DNA of 47,029 bases from Fusobacterium sp. (GTDB lineage Bacteria > Fusobacteriota > Fusobacteriia > Fusobacteriales > Fusobacteriaceae), in assembly GCF_030528405.1 (NCBI RefSeq), contig NZ_JAUMYY010000011.1, forward strand, positions 1 through 47,029. The letters run 5' to 3'. Under the pieces are notes generated by a model that saw only the letters and a program-made list of their open reading frames with translations, searched no databases and had not been told where the DNA came from. Made by a program: the position numbers and the translations under genes. Positions 40,699-47,029 of this stretch are shown here, one piece after another (position 1 is the stretch's first letter; every line of letters begins with the position of its first letter).

Positions 40699-40959
40699 AT
40701 GGCAAATTCAAAATCAGCTAAAAAAAGAGTATTAGTTGCAGAAAGAAATAGAGTAAGAAATCAAGCAGTTAAAACAAGAGTTAAAACTATGTCTAAAAAA
40801 GTTTTAGTGGCTGTTGAAAATACAGATGTTGAAGCTGCAAAATCAGCATTATCAGTTGCATATAAAGAACTTGATAAAGCTGTTACAAAAGGGATTTTAA
40901 AGAAAAATACTGCTTCTAGAAAAAAAGCTAGATTAGCAGCAAAAGTAAATTCTCTTTAA
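40699..40959 (+). CDS. rpsT: 30S ribosomal protein S20
   Basis: An 86-residue highly basic protein with the S20 signature: ANSKSAKKRVLVAERNRVRNQAVKTRVKTMSKK, then YKELDKAVTKGILKKNTASRKKARLAAKVNSL. Binds 16S rRNA in the 30S body. TTGGAGG precedes the ATG; monocistronic, closed by a terminator. Confidence 0.98.
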   Translation: MANSKSAKKRVLVAERNRVRNQAVKTRVKTMSKKVLVAVENTDVEAAKSALSVAYKELDKAVTKGILKKNTASRKKARLAAKVNSL

Positions 40960-40971
40960 TTAAATTATTAG

Positions 40972-40999
40972 AAAAGAAGTGGATACTCACTTCTTTTTT
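40972..40999 (+). terminator. Terminator of rpsT
   Basis: AAAAGAAGTG (40972-40981) and CACTTCTTTT (40988-40997) form a ten-bp stem with a six-base loop, continuing into T residues. Confidence 0.9.
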
Positions 41000-41023
41000 A
41001 TATTCTATATTTATCTATATTTG

Positions 41024-41051
41024 GAAAAAAATCCCACCTTAAAGGTGGGAT
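41024..41051 (-). terminator. Terminator of rplS
   Basis: ATCCCACC and GGTGGGAT (41031-41051) form a stem; on the minus strand T7 follows (41024-41030). It faces the rpsT terminator between the convergent genes. Confidence 0.9.
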
Positions 41052-41071
41052 TTATATTTTTATTTAGTTCA

Positions 41072-41419
41072 CTATCTAACTTCTTTAATTCTCGCTTTCT
41101 TAGCTGATAGTCCTCTTAAGTAATAAAGTTTAGCTCTTCTTACTTTACCTACTTTTAATACCTCAATCTTTTCAATTTTTGGTGAATTTATTGGAATTAT
41201 TCTTTCTACACCTATTCCAGCTGTAACTTTTCTTACTGTAAAAGTTTTAGCTATTCCTCCACCACTAACTCTGATTACAACTCCTTCAAATAATTGAACT
41301 CTTTCTTTATTCCCTTCAGTTACCTTGTAGTAAACGCCTATAGTATCCCCTGCTTTAAATGAAGGAATATCACTTCTCAAATATTCTTTTTCAACCAATT
41401 CAATTAACTTTTCTTTCAT
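41072..41419 (-). CDS. rplS: 50S ribosomal protein L19
   Basis: A 115-residue basic protein: [48 protein letters not shown], then [44 protein letters not shown]. It lies at the 30S-50S interface. TAGGAGGAAAA precedes the ATG. The gene is on its own, outside the rimM-trmD context common elsewhere, with its own promoter and leader hairpin. Confidence 0.98.
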   Translation of the reverse strand: MKEKLIELVEKEYLRSDIPSFKAGDTIGVYYKVTEGNKERVQLFEGVVIRVSGGGIAKTFTVRKVTAGIGVERIIPINSPKIEKIEVLKVGKVRRAKLYYLRGLSAKKARIKEVR

Positions 41420-41433
41420 TTTTCCTCCTATAA

Positions 41434-41467
41434 GTATTCATTTATTTTTATAAATAAAGCGGAATAC
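41434..41467 (-). ncRNA. Leader hairpin of rplS (candidate L19 leader)
   Basis: On the minus strand GTATTC pairs with GAATAC, and TTTATTT with AAATAAA, around a four-base loop; an asymmetric internal loop has CGC on one side and a single base on the other. It fills the untranslated region between promoter and ribosome binding site. L19 leader motifs are known in Firmicutes; identity here is inferred from position and shape. Confidence 0.5.
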
Positions 41468-41486
41468 AGAATTTTATACCTTTATT

Positions 41487-41514
41487 AGTATATCATATTT
41501 TTCTCTTTTGTCAA
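41487..41514 (-). promoter_or_regulatory. Promoter of rplS
   Basis: TTGACA (41509-41514) and TATACT (41487-41492), 16 bp apart on the minus strand, with an extended TGA before the -10. Confidence 0.82.
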
Positions 41515-41531
41515 AGAAAAATTTTTTCTTT

Positions 41532-41909
41532 TTATTCCTGTTCTTTAGTTTTTGTATTTAATTCTTGTAATAGTTTTTCAATTTTCTTTTGTCTGCTATC
41601 TATATCATTTATCCTTATTTCAAGAGAATTCAATATCCAAAATTGAAAATGCATTGATTTACTACTCTGTTGTAACATCCAAATAATTTTAAAAATTCCC
41701 ACTATTGCTATAAGTAAAAGAGTTGTAAATAAAGATATCTCTCCTAAAAATACTCCAGTAACTAATAAAATTAGTACAATTACAAAAAATAAAGTGCTGA
41801 TTATCTTATAATTAGAATTGTTACTCCCGCTTATATTTCCTATAATCTCTCTTATTTCTTCTTTATCTTTTAAAAACTCTTTAAATTCTTCTTTTAATTG
41901 ATTATGCAT
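41532..41909 (-). CDS. Small two-helix membrane protein of unknown function
   Basis: A 125-residue protein with a charged N-terminus (LKEEFKEFLKDKEEIREIIGNISG), two adjacent membrane helices (about 36-53 and 59-79: STLFFVIVLILLVTGVFLG and FTTLLLIAIVGIFKIIWML) and a charged, coiled-coil-like tail (NDIDSRQKKIEKLLQELNTKTKEQE). No recognised family. It follows nadE by 16 nt with a weak site (GGGGGC), so it is probably co-transcribed. Confidence 0.65.
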   Translation of the reverse strand: MHNQLKEEFKEFLKDKEEIREIIGNISGSNNSNYKIISTLFFVIVLILLVTGVFLGEISLFTTLLLIAIVGIFKIIWMLQQSSKSMHFQFWILNSLEIRINDIDSRQKKIEKLLQELNTKTKEQE

Positions 41910-41925
41910 AAGAGCCCCCTTTAAT

Positions 41926-42690
41926 TTAATTTTTTAATTTAGCTATAAGTGGCATTCTTCTTTTATACTCACTCTTATTCATTCTAGTAAAAATATTTTT
42001 TACAACTTCTGAATTAAATCCTTCATTTACTATTTCTATTTCTGTTTTATTCTCTTCTAGTATTCTATATAGTATTTGATCTGCTTCTTTATAAGTAAGT
42101 CCCATTTCCTGTTCGTCAGTCTGTCCTTCCCATAAGTCAGCACTAGGTTTTTTATCTATTAAAACGTCAGGAATTTTCAAATATCTAGATAATTCCCATA
42201 CTTCTGTTTTATAAAGATCTCCTATAGGATTCATAGCACAGGCAGAATCACCAAATTGTGTACTGTAGCCTAAAAAGATTTCTGTTTTATTTGAAGTTCC
42301 AATTACAAGAGCCTCTTCCTTTGCTGAATAATCAAATAATATAGACATTCTCTCCCTCGCCATTTTGTTACCTTTTCTCAGCATAGTTGCTTCTTTTTCA
42401 TTTTTAAAATAAGCATCTATCATATCTGTTATTTCAATTGTTTTAGCATTTATTTTTAAATCTTCAACTACTAATTTTGCATGTGCTAAACTATCTGGAT
42501 TAGAACTTTTATAAGGCATCATTATTGCAATAACATTCTCTGCTCCCAAAGCATCTCTTAGAAGATAAGCAACAAGTGCTGAATCAATTCCTCCTGATAA
42601 TCCTAAAACAGCTTTTTTTAAACCTGTTTTATATATATTTTCCCTCAAAAAATTAACTAATGTTTCATGGATATTTTTTAAATTTGACAT
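41926..42690 (-). CDS. nadE: NAD synthetase, ammonia-dependent
   Basis: Converts nicotinic acid adenine dinucleotide to NAD. The 254-residue protein has only the synthetase domain, without the glutaminase domain of longer forms. The PP-loop is GLSGGIDSALVAYLL (30-44). Later motifs are GTSNKTEIFLGYSTQFGDSACAMNPIGDLYKTEVWELSRYL and KKPSADLWEGQTDEQEMGLTY. ATG follows GGAGGAGAATAGAG. Confidence 0.96.
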   Translation of the reverse strand: MSNLKNIHETLVNFLRENIYKTGLKKAVLGLSGGIDSALVAYLLRDALGAENVIAIMMPYKSSNPDSLAHAKLVVEDLKINAKTIEITDMIDAYFKNEKEATMLRKGNKMARERMSILFDYSAKEEALVIGTSNKTEIFLGYSTQFGDSACAMNPIGDLYKTEVWELSRYLKIPDVLIDKKPSADLWEGQTDEQEMGLTYKEADQILYRILEENKTEIEIVNEGFNSEVVKNIFTRMNKSEYKRRMPLIAKLKN

Positions 42691-42760
42691 CTCTATTCTC
42701 CTCCGTTTAACATATTTAGTAAAATTAAAGATTACTTTCTATCATTTTAAAATATGAATA

Positions 42761-43630
42761 TCAGTCCAAATTATCTAGGGTAAATTTCCCTAATTTCGCT
42801 GCTCTGTAATCTCTTAATAAGGTATACGCCGCTTGTAATATGTTTAACTCTCCTCCTTTATTGAGCATTGACATTCTAAGGGCTATCTTAGATAGAATAT
42901 TTTCCATTACTTCATCCTTATCATCATCAAGAAGTTTATATCTTTCTTTTAATATATCCCATTTTCCTAAAACAAGAACTTTTTTTATAAATTCACAGGC
43001 AACATCTTCTATTGGTAGTATTTCATCTCTTATTGCTCCAGATATAGCTAGTTTTATACCAACTTCTTGACTTTCAAATTTAGGCCATAATATACCAGGC
43101 GTGTCTAAAAGTTCTAAACCTTCCTTTATTTTAATCCATTGCTTTCCTTTAGTAAAACCAGGCTTATTTCCCACTCCAGCACTATTTTTACCAACTATCC
43201 TATTTATTAATCTAGATTTCCCCACATTAGGTATACCTAAAACTATTATCCTAATATTAACTTTTTTTAAGCCTTTTTCTAAAAGTTTTTCTCTTTTCTC
43301 TTTCGAAACTTTATCTATTGCTAAATAAAGTTGTTTTATATTAAAACCCGTTTCTGCACTTAACTCAACAACTTCATCTGCTAAGTTTTTATTTTTAAAA
43401 TATGTTTTCCATTTAAATAGCTCTTCTTTTGAAACAAGATCTGCCTTATTTAAAACAATTATCCTCTTTTTATTCTTAGACAAATTAGCTATATCGGGAT
43501 TCTTACTTGATATGGGAATTCTTGAGTCTACAACTTCTAAAACCACATCTATTAATTTTAAATTTTCTTTAATTAGGTCCTTTGTTTTTTTCATATGACC
43601 AGGATACCAGTTTATTTGCGTCATCGACAT
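42761..43630 (-). CDS. rbgA: Ribosome biogenesis GTPase RbgA (YlqF)
   Basis: Circularly permuted GTPase needed for late 50S assembly. The 289-residue protein has G4 NKAD (61-64) before G1 GIPNVGKS (132-139) and G3 DTPG (176-179), and INWYPGHMKKT at the N-terminus, diagnostic of YlqF. The C-terminal ANTAR-like helical domain is present. AGGAG lies 7 nt before the chosen ATG; a second ATG two codons later is also possible. Confidence 0.95.
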   Translation of the reverse strand: MSMTQINWYPGHMKKTKDLIKENLKLIDVVLEVVDSRIPISSKNPDIANLSKNKKRIIVLNKADLVSKEELFKWKTYFKNKNLADEVVELSAETGFNIKQLYLAIDKVSKEKREKLLEKGLKKVNIRIIVLGIPNVGKSRLINRIVGKNSAGVGNKPGFTKGKQWIKIKEGLELLDTPGILWPKFESQEVGIKLAISGAIRDEILPIEDVACEFIKKVLVLGKWDILKERYKLLDDDKDEVMENILSKIALRMSMLNKGGELNILQAAYTLLRDYRAAKLGKFTLDNLD

Positions 43631-43642
43631 AAATTTCTCCTC

Positions 43643-44308
43643 TTATTCAGCAGGTTTTATAATTATAACTACCTCTCCCTTTATAGGTTTCTTCTCTAAT
43701 TTCTCCAATAATTCTCTAGTATTAGCTCTCAAAACCTCTTCATAAATTTTACTTATTTCTCTTATAATAACTATTTCTCTTTTTCCCATATAATTTTCAA
43801 TATCTTTTAAAGTTTTTTCAACTCTAAAAGGTGATTCATAAATTATAATTGCTCTTTCTTTCTCTGTAGCTAATTCTTTAAAAAGAGTTTGTCTACCCTT
43901 TTTTTTGGGAAGAAAACCTTCAAATGCAAATCTTCTAGTATTAACTCCAGATATAGAAATGGCTGAGGTCAATGCACTTGCTCCTGGTATTGCAATAACT
44001 TTTATTCCTTCTTTATGTGCTTCATCAACAAGTTCATAACCAGGATCTGAAATACAAGGTGTTCCTGCATCTGTAACAAGGGCAATGTTTTTTCCATCTT
44101 TTAATAAATTAATTATATTCGCTATTTGATGCTGTTTTGTATGTTCATCGTATCTATAGACAGTATTATTTATCTCATAGTGATCCAAAAGTTTTTTTGT
44201 AACTCTTGTATCTTCAGCAAAAATATAATTAACCTCTTTTAAAATTCTTATGGCTCTAAATGTTATATCTTCTAAATTTCCTATAGGCGTTGCTACTATA
44301 TATAACAT
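43643..44308 (-). CDS. rsmI: 16S rRNA (cytidine-1402-2'-O)-methyltransferase
   Basis: Tetrapyrrole-methylase-fold enzyme of 221 residues: YIVATPIGNLEDITFRAIRIL, AEDTRVTKKLLDHY, VTDAGTPCISDPGYELV, PGASALTSAISISG and FEGFLPKKKGR. Methylates the ribose of C1402 in 16S rRNA with RsmH. Usual C-terminal extension is short here. It overlaps the ctpA stop by one base (TAATG), so it is coupled to it. Confidence 0.95.
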   Translation of the reverse strand: MLYIVATPIGNLEDITFRAIRILKEVNYIFAEDTRVTKKLLDHYEINNTVYRYDEHTKQHQIANIINLLKDGKNIALVTDAGTPCISDPGYELVDEAHKEGIKVIAIPGASALTSAISISGVNTRRFAFEGFLPKKKGRQTLFKELATEKERAIIIYESPFRVEKTLKDIENYMGKREIVIIREISKIYEEVLRANTRELLEKLEKKPIKGEVVIIIKPAE

Positions 44309-45663
44309 TATTTATTCCCCTTTAAAAACATGCCTTTTAATACTCCCTTACCTACTTCTAATTGTATATCTTTATGATTTTCTACCTCTTCAGCTGCCTT
44401 TTCTCCTTTTATTTCCTTTATTCTTTCCTTCTTATTATTTTTTTCTTCTTTTTCATCTACATTGGTAATACTACCTTCAGAAATCAGATAATAATCTTTA
44501 TCTTCAACCTTGACATCTGGTTCAATTCCTGTTCCATTTATAGAAATTCCTTTTGGTGTATAGTATTTTGCTGTAGTTATTTTTATTCCATCTCCATCTG
44601 GTAGAGGAATTAAAGTTTGTACACTTCCCTTTCCAAATGTTTTTTCTCCAACTAACACAGCTCTTTTATGATCCTTTAATGCTCCTGAAACAATTTCAGA
44701 AGCTGATGCACTTCCTCCATTTATCAAAATAACCAATGGAAAATCTCCATAATATTTTCCTTCTCTATTAAAAAATACTTCTTCACCTTTTTTCGGTCTT
44801 GTACTTACAACTCTACCATTTTTCAAAAACATAGATGCTATTTTTATAGACTGTGTAAGCTCTCCACCTGGATTGCTTCTTAAATCAAATACTAAACCTT
44901 TCATTCCAGATTTCTTTAAATCTTCCAATGCTTTCTCTATATCTTTGTGAACATCTGTCCCAAATTGTGTAAGTCTTAAATAACCAATATTATCTTCCAA
45001 CATTTTATGTTTAACATATTTAAGCTCTATCTCTTCTCTTTTTAGTTCAAAAACCTTAGTTGTATTATTAATCTCTCTATAAACTGTGACTTTTACTATT
45101 GTATCTTTTTTTCCTTTTAATTTTTTTACGCTTTCCTCACTTGTTAAGCTATAAATAGACTTTCCATCTATCTCTGTTATTTTATCTCTAGGTTTTATAC
45201 CTGCCTTATATGCAGGTCCATCTTCTATAGGAGAAACAACTACAAGTGGCTCATTAACTTTTTTTTGAATTACCATCCCAACACCAACATATTTTCCTTT
45301 GATATCTTCTTGAAATTCTCTTAGCTCTTTTTTTGTAAAATAACTTGAGTGAGGGTCATCTAAGGATTCTATAATTCCTTTTACTGCTCCTTGCATTAAA
45401 CTTTTCTTTGTTATTTCTTTTATCTCTTCTTTTTTTGTCTCTTCTGCTTTATCTTCTTTAGATTTTTCTTCATCTGTTTTTTCTTTAGCCTTTTTTGCAT
45501 CCGAATTATCTACATATCTATCTTGAATTAAATCCATAATATCAGAAATTTCTTTTAATTCTCTCAAATTATATAGAAAACCTGTTCTATCCTCATCTGC
45601 AAAAGATAAATTAAAAAATAACATCAAAAAAATAATTATAATTTTTTTTAAATCCGCCTTCAT
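44308..45663 (-). CDS. ctpA: Carboxy-terminal processing protease (S41 family)
   Basis: Exported serine protease of 451 residues with an N-terminal signal (LKKIIIIFLMLFFNLSFADED), a PDZ domain (about 120-205, KYVGVGMVIQ, VVSPIEDGPAYKAGIKPRDKI) and a catalytic core. The serine block GGSASASEIVSGAL spans 316-329 and the lysine is K345 in TFGKGSVQT. An unusually charged segment, KKAKEKTDEEKSKEDKAEET and following (about 57-88), lies between signal and PDZ and is likely a flexible linker. Acts in the periplasm, trimming or degrading envelope proteins. Confidence 0.93.
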   Translation of the reverse strand: MKADLKKIIIIFLMLFFNLSFADEDRTGFLYNLRELKEISDIMDLIQDRYVDNSDAKKAKEKTDEEKSKEDKAEETKKEEIKEITKKSLMQGAVKGIIESLDDPHSSYFTKKELREFQEDIKGKYVGVGMVIQKKVNEPLVVVSPIEDGPAYKAGIKPRDKITEIDGKSIYSLTSEESVKKLKGKKDTIVKVTVYREINNTTKVFELKREEIELKYVKHKMLEDNIGYLRLTQFGTDVHKDIEKALEDLKKSGMKGLVFDLRSNPGGELTQSIKIASMFLKNGRVVSTRPKKGEEVFFNREGKYYGDFPLVILINGGSASASEIVSGALKDHKRAVLVGEKTFGKGSVQTLIPLPDGDGIKITTAKYYTPKGISINGTGIEPDVKVEDKDYYLISEGSITNVDEKEEKNNKKERIKEIKGEKAAEEVENHKDIQLEVGKGVLKGMFLKGNK

Positions 45664-45672
45664 TAATGCCTC

Positions 45673-46440
45673 CTATTTGTTTCTACTTTTATTGAGAGAG
45701 AACAAAGTTAAATATTCAATATTTCCTTTTGCTCCCTTTATCGGTGATTCTGTTAAATCTAGCATATAAAGCCCTTGATTCTCAAAACTCATCCTTATAT
45801 CCTCTATAATTTTTTTATATACAGAAACATCCTTAACTATACCTTTTTCAAGAAAATTTTTTTCAACTTCAAATTGAGGTTTAATCAAAAATATTCCTAA
45901 ACTATGCTGATTCATAAATTTTTTTAAACTTAAAATTACTTTTCTTATAGATATAAACGATAAATCCATTACTATAATATCTGGAAAACAGTTATCTATA
46001 TCGTGTAACTCTAAATCATTTATATGTTTATTTTCAATACTTTTAACCCTAGTATCTTTTCTTAATTTCCAGTCAAGTTGGTTCGTTCCAACATCAACTG
46101 CATATACAAATTTTGCTCCATTTTGTAAGGCACAATCTGTAAAACCTCCTGTTGAGGCTCCAATATCCAAAACTATTTTATCTTTGAAGTCTATTTTAAA
46201 AGTCCTTATTGCTTTCTCTAATTTAAATCCTCCTCGACTAACATAAGGGCAATCTTTATATTTCACTTTTAAAGATTTTATATTGTTTATGTCTATAATT
46301 TCTCCAGCTTTTTCTCTTTTTATATCATTTATAATAACATTTCCAGCCATTATATTTCTTTTGGCTATATCTAAATTCTCAAAATATTCTTTTTCAACTA
46401 AATACTCATCCAACCTAAACTTATTCTTCAAACGCTTCAT
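45673..46440 (-). CDS. tlyA: TlyA-family rRNA 2'-O-methyltransferase
   Basis: A 255-residue protein with an N-terminal S4 RNA-binding domain (1-60: RLDEYLVEKEYFENLDIAKRNIMAGNVIIN, YVSRGGFKLEKAIRTF) and an FtsJ-like SAM domain: VLDIGASTGGFTDCALQNGAKFVYAVDVGTNQL, PDIIVMDLSFIS, IFLIKPQFEVEK. Family members 2'-O-methylate 16S and 23S rRNA (capreomycin susceptibility) or act as haemolysin-like proteins. It overlaps the upstream HD gene by 20 nt. Confidence 0.92.
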   Translation of the reverse strand: MKRLKNKFRLDEYLVEKEYFENLDIAKRNIMAGNVIINDIKREKAGEIIDINNIKSLKVKYKDCPYVSRGGFKLEKAIRTFKIDFKDKIVLDIGASTGGFTDCALQNGAKFVYAVDVGTNQLDWKLRKDTRVKSIENKHINDLELHDIDNCFPDIIVMDLSFISIRKVILSLKKFMNQHSLGIFLIKPQFEVEKNFLEKGIVKDVSVYKKIIEDIRMSFENQGLYMLDLTESPIKGAKGNIEYLTLFSLNKSRNK

Positions 46441-47029
46441 TGTCCATCATATACTCCATAAGTGGATTTTTCATAATTAAATTATAAAAACCTTTTTCAT
46501 CCACTAATTTTTTTAATTTTTTAGTTTCTTCAGCCCTTAATACAAAAAACTTATCCCCTATAGGAACTCTTCCCTTTTCTTTATATATTTTTAAAAGTTC
46601 ACTAAAAGTACTAACTTTTAATTCTTTTTTTGATCTCTTAATTCTATCTTTTATAACTGTCACAGAACAATTTAATTCCTGTTCAATTTCTTGCAACTTT
46701 TTTCCTTTAACAGATAAACTTAAAATATCATTTGCTTGAATCGGATTTATTCTGTGATATTTAGCTGATTCCATATCCGCTATATAAACTATCTCTGCCT
46801 CTTCCGTTTCTGGTTGAATTTTCCCCCATTTTCCATGGTGAGATAAAACAATATGTACTATATTATCCCTTGTCTTGGGAACTATTTTATATCCTGATTC
46901 TCTCTCTATCAATTCTAATACTTCTTCAACTTCTGCCACTATATATTCTGGATTTTTTATCATCATTTGGGAATGAGAAAGCTGTTCTTCATTTCTTCTT
47001 ATACTTGACTTACTTATATCATGCATTAT
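46421..47029 (-). CDS. HD-domain protein, C-terminal part (partial)
   Basis: The open frame runs off the window end: codons before the ATG at 47026 are also open, and the first complete residues (IMHDISKSS) place the HD dyad directly at the edge, so the true start lies outside. Later motifs are IVHIVLSHHGKWGKIQPETEEAEIVYIADMESAKYHR, as in YhaM-like HD hydrolases, and a helix-turn-helix-like segment KLQEIEQELNCSVTVIKDRIKRSKKEL. A metal-dependent phosphohydrolase or 3'-5' exoribonuclease is plausible. First visible gene of the tlyA-ctpA-rsmI-rbgA set. Confidence 0.7.
   Translation of the reverse strand: MMHDISKSSIRRNEEQLSHSQMMIKNPEYIVAEVEEVLELIERESGYKIVPKTRDNIVHIVLSHHGKWGKIQPETEEAEIVYIADMESAKYHRINPIQANDILSLSVKGKKLQEIEQELNCSVTVIKDRIKRSKKELKVSTFSELLKIYKEKGRVPIGDKFFVLRAEETKKLKKLVDEKGFYNLIMKNPLMEYMMDNEAFEE

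Overview
The window is very A+T-rich with short intergenic gaps and strong GGAGG-type ribosome binding sites. Its housekeeping genes sit in small operons typical of an anaerobic, LPS-bearing host with Gram-negative envelope genes but Firmicute-like RNA switches. That mix, with a SAM-I riboswitch on metK, points to Fusobacterium (nucleatum/periodonticum group). This is inference from sequence style and gene content, not from a database match.

Region 1 (1-18850, all minus strand) is one long O-antigen / surface polysaccharide operon. A consensus promoter lies at 18822-18850, a leader of about 200 nt follows, and I see no internal terminator. In transcription order it encodes: a WbpM/CapD-type 4,6-dehydratase, a small initiating phosphoglycosyl transferase and a 4-aminotransferase (together predicted to load a FucNAc4N-type sugar onto undecaprenyl phosphate); a GNAT protein; a UDP-diacetamido-mannuronate pathway (6-dehydrogenase, 3-aminotransferase, an LpxD-like N-acyltransferase, 2-epimerase, 3-oxidase) with a GT4 glycosyltransferase inside it; a second GT4; a WecF-like fucosaminyl transferase; a hexapeptide acetyltransferase; a beta-propeller glycosidase-like protein; a WbqC protein; WecE; a Wzx flippase; and the first codons of a hydrophobic protein that may be the Wzy polymerase.

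Region 2 (18902-24558) is accessory. It holds a PhnC/double-PhnE ABC importer without a binding protein, a Fic AMP-transferase family protein with a 30-bp perfect palindrome over its promoter, a RelB/DinJ antitoxin whose YafQ-like toxin partner carries an early stop codon, a membrane-anchored protein of unknown function, and what I read as the fossil of a diversity-generating retroelement (DGR). The fossil is a chimeric ORF that joins the start of an HRDC-type accessory protein to the C-terminal part of a reverse transcriptase, followed by a frameshift, the rest of the reverse transcriptase end, and an adenine-rich template-repeat-like block encoding a WNN...NRNNNIGFR lectin motif.

Region 3 (24649-28100, plus strand) is an operon of prolyl iminopeptidase, asparaginase, a solute-binding-like lipoprotein and an L,D-transpeptidase-like protein, closed by a strong terminator.

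Region 4 (28145-47029) is mostly core genome: cbiK; an acyltransferase-metG-galU operon; ybaB; sppA; abgT; metK with its SAM-I riboswitch; slyD-rpiB-HIT; a DJ-1/PfpI protein; a small conserved protein; rpsT; rplS with a leader hairpin; and a minus-strand run of HD protein-tlyA-ctpA-rsmI-rbgA-nadE-small membrane protein. No tRNA, rRNA, insertion sequence or CRISPR array was seen.
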